Of a stretch of DNA of 64,000 bases, positions 30,160 to 41,580 are shown piece after piece. The translations under genes and the position numbers were made by a program. This DNA is from Agapanthus africanus (taxonomy: Eukaryota; Streptophyta; Magnoliopsida; Asparagales; Amaryllidaceae). The notes under the pieces are model-generated. The model was not told where the DNA came from. It saw only the letters and a list, made by a program, of their open reading frames with translations, and made no database searches. Numbering within the stretch: position 1 is the first letter of the stretch; the number at the start of each line of letters is the position of its first letter. The stretch lies in assembly GCA_030015575.1 (NCBI GenBank), contig JASDDO010000006.1, positions 319,658,361-319,722,360 of the forward strand, given 5' to 3'.

Positions 30160-32272
30160 TGTTGGATATAGTGCCCTCAGAGTCAATTATTGGATCACAG
30201 ATACGTAATTGCAATAATTGAGGGAGGACCTATACCGGTAGGATAGTCTTACTCAAGAGGTTTGTATATTATCTGGTTTGTCTTTATCATCGTGTACATG
30301 GTTTAGGTGACATTATAGTTCACTATTACACGTTGATAGAGAATAGTATGCTACCATAGTTTGTCTTTATCATCGTGAACTGCTTTAGGTGACCTTACAG
30401 GTCACTATTGCACATTGATAGAGCCCTTAGGATTCTTGCTTGAGTGCCAGCAGTATGATGGCGATCATATACGTGGGAGCTGGGGTCTATAAGCACATCC
30501 TTAAAAGGTCTCTAGTCATGGGAGTTTTCGAGACAGGGCATCGATACTCCAGAGTAGACTAGTGTATACAGTCGAGACCCCGACGAGGGGCGGCGGCTGG
30601 TCTCACAAGCCACTGGTGTCAGTTGGTTCACCTAAGATGTATACAGGTGCTCATTGGGTTATGAGTACACCGGACAGGACTTGTCGGGAACATGCTAGTT
30701 GGTATTATACCTGATGTCAGATAGCAGTTCCCTGGTGATATGTGTACAGGTTAGTTCATCGACCTGAGATCGTTATTTATCTCGTGTGAGTTCCCACTAT
30801 ACTTTGATTACTACCCTACCATGGCTCAAAGGAGTCGTGCAAACAGGTTTTAGTTGGGTACAGTCCCGAGCCATATGGAGGCAGTGAGTGGATCGGCAGG
30901 GGTTCGTCTCTCCCGGTATTGGGGGTGAGGTCGCGCTGTGTCTAGGAGAGCCATTACACGAAGTCCTTGGCCAAGGCAGGAGATTTACTGGTAGGTATTC
31001 CAGTAGCATCTCAGGGTGTTCTGGGCTACACTCCGACACGACTTGTAACGCTTTTGGGGGTCTGACTTTTACTAACCCCCTAGGCCCGACATGCGATGCT
31101 CATAGACGAACGGACCGGACTGTACGGATATTGTCACTGACAGGCTCAATAGGGTGTCAGGATGAGTTCGCTCATCGACCTCCCTTTTGGTCAATACCTG
31201 GTAGCTCGTTACGTACGGCTAATACCTCTGACGTGCTAGTAGTTAAATCTACAACCAAAATATTGACGAGTCTTTAGAGTCCCCCACAGACAGTTTCTCA
31301 AGTTTCGGGCGAAACGTTGTAGAGGCCGTATGGATTTATAGCAGGGTTCGATCTTATACGTGCGGTATTGCACGGATCATGATCGGACGGATCATACTAG
31401 TGGGCTTTGGTTTAAACTGGATCCTAGTATTAGATTTGTTGGATTACTTTAGTCTCATCTCATTCGCATTCAGTCGGAATGCGGGTGCAGGTATGTATAT
31501 ACAGGTGAGGGGTATCCTTGTGATCCGTCATGAGTTTACTTTAGATGTTGCCGTATCTTTTTGTTGGACCAAACATTTGGATTAATGTTTGGATGGTGGA
31601 AATAATGAGCTGAAATTTCATCATGACATGCATTAATGTGACATGGACATATATATATGACTCATGGTCTCTTTTTGTAAAAATATGTCACATTAGTGAT
31701 TGTTTTGGGTTGATATGATGAGAGGAGAGAGAGAGGGGCTGCCATATATGTGTTTGGTCTTGTATTTATCTCATACTCTCTCACTCTCATTTTGATCACA
31801 ACAAAAAGAAAAGAAAAGATGAGAAAGCCTTCTTTTCTTCTTCTTCTTCCTCTAGCTCATTATCATCCTCCAATGGCAACACCTTCAACCTCCATCCAAG
31901 CCATGGATACAAATAGACAAAGTGATCATAAACATTCTCTACAACACTTTGGACACGTCGGCTAGCACACTTCGTGCCCGAGTTGCTTCGGATGAAGCGG
32001 GAGCCCGTAAAAAGACTTCTCGATGTGATGCCCTTTCCGACGAGGAGATGGAGACCGGAGATTCCGCGAGGAGATCGGGATGGTGGCCGAAGACTGAAGG
32101 ACACGGATTGCTCGGTATAGCTTTCTACCCTTTCTCTTGTTTGCTAGTCAGTAGGTTAATGGTCCGATCCGGGTTTTTAGTATGCGGTAGCGCCGGTTTA
32201 AAGTTAAAGAAAAAGTTTCGTTTCCACATTTTGGCCTCAGAAAGACGGCCGGGGCGCTACCATAGACTTACA
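30160..32272 (+). mobile_element. 3' LTR of Copia-A
   Basis: 2113 bp, same ends and length as the 5' LTR, ending TTACA at 32272 before flank GATAC. Differences from the 5' LTR are mostly C/T and G/A changes, as expected of methylated repeats. Confidence 0.85.
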
Positions 32273-33370
32273 GATACAACGTCAACAAAAGACCTCACGG
32301 TCAAAAAAAAGCGGAGCGACGGCAAAATCCCAGCTTCACCTCTGCATTCGTCTCGATACAGCAGACGAGATGTCAACAACGGCGTTTCTTCGCAGTCCAG
32401 CAGGATGCAGATGCAACGTCAACAAAAGACCTCACGGTCGAAACAAAGCGGAGTAACGGCAAAATCCCAGCTCCACCTCAGCATTCGTCTCGTTACAGCA
32501 GACGCAATGTCAACAACGGCGTTCCTTCGCAGTCCAGCAGGATGCAGATACAACGTCAACAAAATACCTCACGGTCGAAACAAAGCGGAGCGACGGCAAA
32601 ATCCCAGCTTCACCTCAGCATTCGTCTCGATACAGCAGACGAAATGCCAACAACGGCGTTCCTTCGCAGTCCAGCAGGATGCAGATGCAACGTCAACAAA
32701 AGAACTCACGGTCGAAACAAAGCAGAGTAACGGCAAAATCCCAGCTCCACCTCAGCATTCGTCTCGTTACAGCAGATGCAATGTCAACAATGGCGTTCCT
32801 TCGCAGTCCAGCAGGATGTAGATGCATTGTCAACGAAAGACCCCATGGTCAGCAAAGCGGAGTGACGGCAAAATCCCAGCTCCACCTCAGCATTCGTCTC
32901 GTTACAGCAGACGCAATGTCAACAACGGCGTTCCTTCGCAGTCCAGCAGGAGGTAGATGCAACGTCAACGAAAGACCCCATGGTAAGCAAAGCGGAGTGA
33001 CGACAAAATCCCAGCTCCACCTCAGCATTCGTCTCGTTACAGCAGACGCAATGTCAACAACGGCGTTCCTTCGCAGTCCAGCAGGTTGTAGATGCAACGT
33101 CAACAAAAAACCCCATGGTCAGCAAAGCGGAGTGACGGCAAAATCCCGGCTCCACCTTAGCATTCGTATCGTTACAGTAGATGCAATGTCAACAATGACG
33201 TTCCTTCGCAGTCTAGCAGGACGCAGATGCAACATCAACGAAAGACCCCATGGTCAGCAAAGCGGAGTGACGGCAAAATCCTAGCTCCACCTCAGCATTC
33301 GTCTCATTACAGCAGACGCAATGTCAACAGTAGCGTTCCTTCGCACTCCAGCAGGATGCAGATGCAACGT
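32273..33370 (+). repeat. Tandem array, 135-137-bp unit, eight copies
   Basis: CCAGCAGGAT recurs at 32397, 32534, 32671 and 32808 (137-bp spacing), then 32943, 33078, 33213 and 33348 (135-bp spacing); one more copy lies left of Copia-A at about 14348. From about 32800 the 135-bp unit equals 45 codons, so the open frame 32679-33284 is a 45-residue repeat. Unit 2 has about three copies (53983, 54121, 54258), unit 0 about one (1052). A repeat, not a gene. Confidence 0.85.
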
Positions 33371-34304
33371 CAACAAAAGACCTCACGATCAAAGCAAACG
33401 AAGTAAAGGACAAATTCCTAGCTTCAGGGGCTTGACGGTAACTCATATAAAACCTGAAAGACTATCGGAGATCATCCCACACCAACATGGAGTGGTCACC
33501 ACCCCGACGTTCGTCTCGATACAGCAGATGAGATGTCACCACAGCGTTCTTCCTCCAGCAGGATTCAGACGCGACAATCAAACAACGGAGCCACGGCAAA
33601 TTCCCTAGTTCCAAACCTCGACGGTTCATCAACAACCTAGAGAAACCGCGACATTCGTCTCGATACAGCAGACGCAGTGCCAGCAAAACGAAGCAAAGGC
33701 CAAATTCCAAGCTTCAGGGTCTTGACGGCAACTCATATAAAACCTGAAAGACTATCGGAGATCATCCCACACCAGCACGGAGTGGTTATGACTCATCGGG
33801 GCTCTCCAAAATGAGCCTAACCTCAAGTAAAAAGCGGCATGGCAAATTCCTAACGCTTGCTCTTCCGACGGTCAAATTGCCTAGGAAGATTGCTTGAAGA
33901 CGTCTTGTCCAGCCCCTGAAGGGATCAGAGACACGACAGTCGCAAGGCTACTCGAACAGTAAGATTGCTACGAGGGATACATCAGCCAACGCGACGGTAC
34001 GACGGGCAAAACCCTAGTACCACAGACCCTAACGGACCTCTGTCGTAAAGAGCAAAGGTTAACTGTGACGTTAGGACATTCTTGCGAGAACTTCTTGATT
34101 CGTCTCGACTCATGAGGAAATTAGTGTCCTTGCGAGAACTTCTCAATTCGTCTCGACTCGTAAGGAAAAGCCTTAGGCAATGGGGATAAAAAAAACCTGT
34201 TTCCTAAGCACTGGGGCCCTGCAAGTTGGTCCAAAACGGACTCTTGCATACTATTCACGGACCATACTCTCCAAAGTCGAATCTCGACAAGGAGGGAAAC
34301 AACC

Positions 34305-34519
34305 ACTTACAAGTCCTCTCGACTTATAAGCGGGAAAATTCTCTTGTGAGATCCTTACGACTCTCAAGAGAAAACACACTTAGGAATCCTCACGACTCCT
34401 AAGGAGAAAAGACACTTACGAGATCCTCACGACTCGTAGGGAGAAAAGTATTTATGAGACCCTCACGGCTCATAAAGTTGAAAAGTCTTAGGAGACAGAT
34501 CCTAACCCTGTCTCCTAAG
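34305..34519 (+). repeat. Stem-loop cassette next to LTR2
   Basis: The clearest cassette. Arms CTTACAAG/CTTATAAG, CTCTTGTGAG/CTCTCAAGAG, CTTAGGA/TCCTAAG, TTACGAG/CTCGTAG, TTTATGAG/CTCATAA, and a perfect 12-bp stem CTTAGGAGACAG/CTGTCTCCTAAG (34487-34519) around loop ATCCTAACC. Loops 2-5 are ATCCTTACGA, ATCCTCACGA or ACCCTCACGG. Confidence 0.8.
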
Positions 34520-34816
34520 CCATCGCTGCCTTATAAAGAGTTCAAGAGGAACTGTTATCTACTTGCCAAAACTACATGTCACTGAAATGGAGAAGTTACT
34601 CATAAGTATATAAACTCTTTCACACCAGAGTAAGACATGAAGAAATAGAAGGGTGCGGCTCATGCGGCTTAGGGTTTGGAACTATATCCCTTAAGAGTTG
34701 AGATTTGAGTCAATGATAAATGACGACGCTTGTTTCCGCTCGTTATCTTCTCAGATCAAGATTCTGAAAGTTATATACCAACCCGAAACTGGTCATACGC
34801 CATGCATAACTCTGTA

Positions 34817-34854
34817 CTACTTCACCCACGTACATAATTACATGGGCAAAGTAG
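34817..34854 (+). other. Hairpin abutting LTR2
   Basis: Arms CTACTTCACCCACGTA and TACATGGGCAAAGTAG pair at 13 of 16 positions; the stem ends at the base before the LTR, as at LTR1. Confidence 0.6.
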
Positions 34855-35641
34855 TGGGGTTCCCGCCAAAAATTTCTGCGCAAAAGAGCCCAAGGTATCA
34901 AATGGCAGTGATACGCTTATGAAAATGCGAACCAGTATTTTCCGGGCTATTTTTTTGACAAACTCCTGAATGAGAAACAGCTAAATTCTAATGGTATCGA
35001 AAGCGTCTCGAAAAACCCTTCGATTTGATATATTATGGGCTTCATAATTCATCCGGGATCAAAAGTTATGAGCAAATATGCTATGCAGTGTTCCCTGATT
35101 AAAAATCAGGAATTACCTCAATGAGGTATCACGTGCTCACACGTGACCAATGGTCACGTGTTGACACGTGATAGTTAAAACAGAAATAAAAACAAACGAC
35201 TGAAGGAGGACCCAATTGGGGGTCACGTGCTCACACGTGACCAATGGTCACGTGTTGACACGTGATAGAAATAAAAACAAACGGCCGAAGGGGAACCAAA
35301 TGGAGGTCACGTGCTCACACGTGACCAAGGGTCACGTGCCAGCACGTGACAGGCTTTGAAAGCCTTACAGTTTAATAGAATTAAAATTTGAGAGGTGTCA
35401 AGCACGACACGTGTCAAGCGCAGGTGCGCTGGAGCCAACTGCGCCAGCACTAAAACTTAAATAATAAATTATTTAATTAATCAAAATTAAAATTCTAGAA
35501 AGATCTTTCCAATCTTATTAAAATAAGAAAATTATCTTCTGTAAAACAGAGGCCTTAGGATCAAAGATCCAACGGTGGGGAAATATCCCCAGATCAATCA
35601 GAGAAAGATCTCTGTAAGTAACTCAACAAACCAATTGGCCC

Positions 35642-35649
35642 TATATAAA
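35642..35649 (+). promoter_or_regulatory. TATA box of LTR2
   Basis: TATATAAA in CCCTATATAAAGGCCCC, followed about 40 bp later by a purine-rich leader. The LTR3 equivalent is at 57239-57246. Confidence 0.6.
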
Positions 35650-36039
35650 GGCCCCTAGACTCCAAGTCTCACATATACAGACATAGAGAAAAGGAAAAAC
35701 TCTGAAAAATTTGAGAGGCAAGCCTTTGAAGAAAGAAGATCATCTTCTTCAAGATAAAGAATTAAATTCTTGGAAGAACAGAGATGAAAACACCTCACAA
35801 AGAGAAGAATCTCTTCTAAAAATATTAAAGATCTAAGAACAAGATCAAGATCTTCAATATAAAAAAAGAAAAAAGATCAAGAAGATCTAAAAGATTAAAA
35901 AAAGAAGTAATTTACTTCAGCCCTAGATCTTTTGATCTATATAAAGGCACAGCCTTTTGATGAACCATTGGTTCTTGAATCTTGAGATAGAACCTCTTTT
36001 GAGAGAACAAACAATTTGTTCTTTGATCAAAATTTGATC

Positions 36040-36360
36040 AAGATGCGCTCTGCGCTATTGGACAGTGTCTTGCACTTTTGAAATACGCCTTTGCTCTTAT
36101 TGGATTGGCGCACTGCGCCAGAGCGCGCCACGTGTCAACCACAGAACAATTTGCGCTCTGCGCTCCTAAATATAGCGCACTGCGCTCTTGCCGTGGCGCA
36201 CTGCACCAGAGCGCGCCACGTGTCAGCAGCGCATTAGCGCAGCGCACTAGCGCAGCGCACTAGAGCGTGACACGTGTCACCTTCGCATGCGCTAGCGCCT
36301 TGCGCTCTTTAATTGGCGTAAAGCGCCTGACAAGCCACGTGGCGCACTGTCCGACCACTA
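36040..36360 (+). repeat. GCGC-rich block with G-boxes in LTR2
   Basis: Repeated GCGCTCTGCGC, GCGCACTGCGCCAGAGCGC and GCCACGTGTCA units, much richer in GC than the A/T-rich leader around it. It has counterparts in LTR3 at 57640-57930 and, as a shorter triplicate, at 56875-57045. It has four CACGTG cores, three of them in GCCACGTGTCA or GACACGTGTCA contexts. Absent from LTR1. Confidence 0.7.
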
Positions 36361-37230
36361 TAAATGCTATGCATTATTAAAAGGGCCAAGCCCAAATAAA
36401 AGCTCAACTGCCAGAACAATAAAATGTTCAACTCATATTGAGCCCATATGCTCATAAACCTTCAAACAGACTTTAGTCCCAAATTGGACTATAGATCTCC
36501 CAACCAAATAATGGTTCAAGGGTACATCTCTGAACTCCTCTGATATTTGTCATTGTAATCCTTCAACGTCTTCAGAGAGGTGATGGGTCCCGACAGCCAT
36601 ACATTCCATGGACTAAAATGGACCACCATGTCCCTAAACTGGCAATCGACCGCAATGTTTCTAAACTAAACAATAGAGCCCAAATGCTCTCTTGTTGGAT
36701 CTAAATGATCCTGTTAAGTCGATCTTACTCTAGAAATTAGATTAACGTATCCTTAACAAACGTTTAAGTTGATCTTAGTCCAAAATGAGATTAATGTATC
36801 CTTAAACCCAAACCCCAAACCCAAATCTAAGAAAATACGGATTTGGACTAATCTACGTCCTACGGGCGACAACATAAATTAGTCTCCGTATACAATCCAT
36901 GGGCAACCACAAACAAAACAAACACCCACGACACAAAGTGACCATCTGGAGAAGGAGAAAGTTGTCACCGCGATGCGGTAGCGTAATTAACTACAGGGGC
37001 TTGCGCCTGCAGGGAAGAGCGTCCCCACAATCAAAAACCCTTCAGACGAGGGGGAATCTGACGAAGTCTGCTACATCGGCCGCATCCGTCTAAACCTTCG
37101 ATACATGGTGCCATAAATCAACTTGGCATCTTCAGAGAGGTGAACGGATAGCACCCATTAGTATCTGCCCCGAATTTCAGGCAAGACGTTCGCCGCGTCT
37201 CTGTCACGTCCTTCGGCGGGGAACAGATTC

Positions 37231-37248
37231 TGGCACGCCCGGTGGGAC
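37231..37248 (+). other. Primer-binding site of unit 2
   Basis: TGGCACGCCCGGTGGGAC after the five-base spacer GATTC, identical to unit 1. Confidence 0.6.
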
Positions 37249-37375
37249 CTTTTCCTTTTTCCGCTCCACACTTCATGCGTCGTATTCGCGAACGAATCGC
37301 GGTTTGTTAATGGTTGCCCTCGGGTTTCAAGTTACTAAGATTTGGCCTCTTGGTTGGCGCAGAAAGCAAACAGCA

Positions 37376-39350
37376 ATGGCATTCACCTGCTCGAACTGCT
37401 CCAACTGCAACTGCAACCGACGCTCCGCCTCACCTGGAGGTGTAGCCTATGGACCTCAAGCGGCATCACTGTTCACGATGCCGGTGGAACAAATCACCCA
37501 GGCTACTACTGGACTGTTTTTCGGGACCATGCTCCTGCCAATGAGCTTCACTGCCCCGGTGCCCGTACCAGAAGTTCCTAAAAAGTCGGTCTTCGATTGA
37601 CTTACAGCTGCTACGGCCCCTCTCAACGGGCAACCCAACACCAATGCCTCGATCTTCTCCAGACTAGGCCAAAACTCCTGCGGGCCCACGATGAAGCTTG
37701 CAGTCCCAGAGAAGGTTATTCAAAAGAAAGTAGCCAAATCTGCTCCTGAAGTCGTCAAAGCGGCTTCTCCTGCTAAGAGGTCGGTCTTCACAAGACGGAC
37801 AGTCCCAACTCCTACACCCGCTCCTGCTGCTCAAAAGACATCAGTCTTTAATAGGCTAACACCGGCAACAGCCCCTCACCTGAACAATGGGAAGGACGAG
37901 GCCATCCCCGTCACCGAGCCAATTCTCACAGCACGACATGCTCGACGTCGCCACTAGCGCCGAGTGAGGAAGTCAGGAGGCAACTCCCCTTCCGGGCTAA
38001 CTCCTCCAGCCCGGACGGCGGAAATTAATGCTGCTGTTCCAACCGGGAACAGTTTTGAACTGCTAAATAAGGTGCGTAGGAATTCTCCTACCGCTGTACT
38101 GAAGAAGTCTCCTCCTCCACTGGAAAAGGGTGTGGAAGCAAAGCCAGAACAGCCCCAATCCCCTCAACGGCTGTCCTCCAAGATCTATAAAGTCTGGCGG
38201 CAGGCCCGAGACTCGGTGATCGATCCAAATTTCTCCCGCCAGCATAAAAAGCTGAAAGTCCAACAGGAAGTAAGCCATCCTGCCAAGCCACGAAAAGCCA
38301 TATGGGCACCCACCCCGACGGCCCCTTCAATTTCGACCGCTCATAAAAAGAGAAGGCCGGAAGATTCCCGTGCCTGCGGGAAAAGTCAAAGGCACCGAAC
38401 CCAAACGCCCCAAGTCTGGGGGCATGGTCATCCATACCGTTTACATGGCATCTGGGAAGGAAGATAGCCGCGCTTCTACGGACCACCGACCGCTTACCCG
38501 ATCCATCACAAGGGCCCAGGAACAACAGCAGCAGAAGCTCCAAGAGATGCTGATTGCGATGGCCGCACTCACCGGACCAAAAGAAAGCCCGGAAGCGTCA
38601 TCGGAACAATGTCGCGAACACGAGACGGATGCTGAATTCCTTTGTAGAATGCTTGAAAAGAAGGATAAGGAGGCTGCGGAACAAGCGGCCAATATAAAGC
38701 AGATGGCTCTTCTGTTCCAAGACATGGTCGGGATGATGATACAGCCAGATCCCCCAGCCGAAGATCCTCCGATTACCCTTGAAGATGATAGAGGAGAAAC
38801 GTCAAATCTGCCTCCAGCTCTTTCAACAGCCAAAGAAGAAACAATCTCTAAGGCTGCCATGGATGATTATATTGCCCAGCAAATAAGAGTGCACTAGGCA
38901 AATGAAGCGGCTGGCCAGGTTATCAAAACGGGACGACCCTACCCGGGCTGGTATGACCAAATCAGTTACCCGTCGGGATATACGATCCCTAAATTCCATG
39001 TGTACAAGGGGACAGGGAATCCACATCAGCATGGCGCTCAATTCAGAGCCTTATGCGGCAACACTGGAGGCGACGACAAACTGTTGCTTCGCCAATTCGT
39101 CGGCAGCTTAGCAGAAACAGTCTTTGAATGGTATTCAGAGCTACCTAACGACTCTGTCAAAACATTTCCGGAGATGGAACTACTGTTTACACAAAGATTC
39201 GTGAGTGCTAGTGAACGCACCCCGATAACAGCACTGATTAATGCCAAGGTGAAGCTAGGCGAGACGTGGGTCCAATACGCAATACGGTAGCGAAACTTAT
39301 GGTCGAAATGTGAACAACGCATCGAAGAAGTACCTGCGGTAGGCATGTTC
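37376..39350 (+). pseudogene. Gag of unit 2, 5' part, interrupted by Copia-B
   Basis: Homologue of 8168-10155. The N-terminal region (Cys cluster NCSNCNCN, SVFxRL repeats) is in frame 2 with stops at 37600 and 37957. The frame changes near 38360 because of a small deletion not seen in unit 1. The Gag core then runs in frame 0 (38370-38897, 39000-39290) with stops at 38897 and 39290. The core keeps FVGSLAETVFEWYSELP. Reading stops at AGGCATGTTC where the Copia-B LTR begins. The rest of Gag resumes at 50535 after loss of about 420 bp relative to unit 1. Confidence 0.8.
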
Positions 39351-41566
39351 TGTTAGTTATATGTATGCCCTAGAGGCCATTACTGTACATTGGATGTATA
39401 TTGTAGTGGATGCTGGGACATATATAGGGAGGACTTTCTTGCTCGACATGATAGTATGCTATCTGGTTGCTCTTTACCTTAACGTGTACACTGATTGTCT
39501 CTCTGTCACATGTTGGTAAAGCCCTTAGGATGTGTGCTTGACTACCTGGACTATGATGCGGATCATACTAGTGGGGACATGGTAGTCCATAAGTACATCC
39601 TTGAAAGTCCCTAGTCGTGGGTATATCGAGACGGGGCATCGATATACCAGAGTAGACTAGCGTGTACCTTCTCGACCCATACAGATGGGCGATGGATGAT
39701 CCCATATCCATTGGTGTTTGACATCAGAGATGATATACGGGTGCTCAGTAGAGACTGGGTACACTGGACGGACTCGCCGAGAACTCCCAGATGGTATTAT
39801 ACCTCACGTCAGATGGCAGTTCTCTGGTGACACTGGTACAGAGTAGTTTGTTGACCCGAGATCGTCATAGAGTCTTGTGTGGTTCCCACTGTGCTTTGAT
39901 TTCCATCTTACCACGTCCAAGAGGGCGTGCAAAACGGTGGTTTTTGGGTACAGTCCCGAGTCACATGGAGGCAATGAGCGATGGGAGGGGATTCATCTCT
40001 CCCGGTATAGGGAGTTGATGTTGCGCTGTGTTCGATTGGCTATAACAGGAAATCCCTGGCCAGGGTTTCTGAGATTTACTGGTAAGTGTTACCAGTAGTT
40101 TCTCGAATTGTTATAGACCTCATATCGACACGACTTATCGAGCTATTGGGGTCTGACGTTTACCACCCCTAGGCGAGATATGCGACATATCAGACGATCA
40201 GACCGGACTGTACGGTAGTGTTACTGGTTGGATTCACTGGAGTGTGAGCGGGCTTGCTCGTCGATCTTCAGATCGCTCAATACCCGGGTGGCCGTTACGT
40301 TTAGCAGACCGCTTGCGGCTTGTGGGTGTTTGATATGATCATCACCTGCTGCCGGCGTATTGACGAGTCTTTAGAGTCCTACACAGAGGTTTCCTGGCTC
40401 AAGCGAAACGAAATAGGAGCGCATATGAGATATGTGCGGGACCGAGAATAATGCGTGTATGTGATACTGTATTCCATTCTCGCGATGAATGTGTCGAATG
40501 GTTGTATGCGATATAACCTAGTTATCGAATCAAGGATTGATTCGATAAGCCGATACATTGTATACTAGTCGGTTGTGTGCGGCATGACCGGATCATTGAA
40601 TCAAGTGTTGATTTAATTATTTAATGCATAATTATATATTTGATATATTACTTTGCATTAACTAGTATCGGTTCACTTTAAATGGATTTTCTCACTCGGA
40701 TGTGCGCATTGCATATGCGATATGATTTTGTGCACTTGCTTGTATCATGTTTGATGATACATGCCTTTTGGTTAAGTGTAAAGAATTAAACCTTGGTTAA
40801 TGAAAAGGTTAGGGTTTACTATTTCCTTATTCATTTATTTATCTATTTATTCTTTTTGGAAAATGATTTGCATAAAGATTAAATGGTGGCTTTCTTTGGA
40901 TGGATTATGAAGCTTCATGATACTTTGACTAAGTCACCATTTTGTCTTGATGCTTAACCCTAACCCTTCAATCTAACCATGATTTATTCTCTACACTAAA
41001 CTATGGTTGGTTAATGATAAGTATTCATATTTATTTCTTTTTATAAAATAACTTATCATAACTTTTCATCATCTTCTTCTTCTTCCTCACAAGAAGAAAG
41101 CTCTCTTCATCAATGGTGATTGATGTTTTTGAGTGAGAAATCCAATTCTAAAGTGAACCCAACTCCTATTTCTTCATCCTCTACCTCTTGCCAAGTAGTA
41201 GAGTGTGTTTTCTTCACAAGTTTCTTGACTTGGTGAAGTCGGAGCTTGATTTAGCGATGCTTCGACGTAGATCATCTTCGGCATGGACATCGACGACCTA
41301 GCTCGTCCATTCTCCGATGAAGACGACGCTAGAGCCCGGGACTTGTTATGGACAGTGAGGAGACTTCATTGCGGAGCTATGGAGGTGGAGAACCAGATCT
41401 ACAAAGGTTGTATTTCCGTATCAAGTAGTTAAGTGTTAACTAGTTTCTTTTTCGCCTAGATTTCTAGCCAACGATCCGTACACTAGGGTTTCTCGGCACC
41501 GTAATAATTGAAATTGGCATGGTTGATACCTTGTGAGACCTCACTAGGGTGCCTAGGAACCCTACA
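39351..41566 (+). mobile_element. 5' LTR of Copia-B copy 2
   Basis: TGTTAGTTAT to CCCTACA, 2216 bp, joined directly to Gag of unit 2 on the left. The primer site TGGTATCAGAGCC follows at 41568-41580, one base after the end. Confidence 0.9.
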
Positions 41567-41580
41567 GTGGTATCAGAGCC

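Larger units (their letters stand above)
14365..32272 (+). mobile_element. Copia-A, Angela-like LTR retrotransposon carrying a nested Copia-B
   Basis: Both LTRs are 2113 bp, start TGTTGGATAT and end CTTACA. The target flanks are GATAA (14360-14364) and GATAC (32273-32277), a 5-bp duplication with one change. The uninterrupted repeat GCAGATACAACG survives at about 32544, giving the original target. By eye the LTRs differ at roughly 60 positions (about 3%). Gag and the early part of pol are missing or unrecognisable, and Copia-B occupies 18591-27058. Lineage call rests on the polypurine tract, primer site and LTR start. Confidence 0.85.
33371..34854 (+). other. 3' noncoding region of unit 1, last part
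   Basis: Colinear with about 2230-3703 of unit 0 and 54300-55400 of unit 2: a block ending ACCTGAAAGACTATCGGAG, an AACCTCAAGTAAAAAGCGGC block, one stem-loop cassette and a 330-bp tail with no gene ending in the boundary hairpin. No antisense gene is present here, unlike unit 2. Confidence 0.7.
34855..37225 (+). mobile_element. LTR2 of Tat-like elements (3' LTR of unit 1, 5' LTR of unit 2)
   Basis: 2371 bp, begins TGGGGTTCCCGCC and ends GGGGAACA. The first 535 bp match LTR1 at 4930-5450 including three G-box doublets. From about 35400 to the end it matches LTR3 (57003-58809), with a GCGC-rich block that LTR1 lacks. The switch in similarity at about 35390-35400 marks it as a recombinant of two LTR types. 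Followed by primer site and Gag of unit 2. Confidence 0.8.

Noticed and set aside
31922..32821. 299-codon open frame
   Set aside because: Starts in the Copia-A 3' LTR and runs into the 137-bp tandem repeats across the insertion junction; not a natural gene.
32679..33284. 201-codon frame with 45-residue repeats
   Set aside because: Tandem repeat with a period divisible by three; no sign of coding beyond the period.
36038..36263. Open frames on both strands in the GCGC block, repeated at 57635-57844
   Set aside because: Low-complexity GCGC/CACGTG repeats in LTR2 and LTR3; both strands are open because of composition.
39791..40018. 75-codon frame repeated at 25291 and 47958
   Set aside because: Located inside the Copia-B LTRs and repeated because the LTR is repeated; LTRs of this kind do not encode protein.
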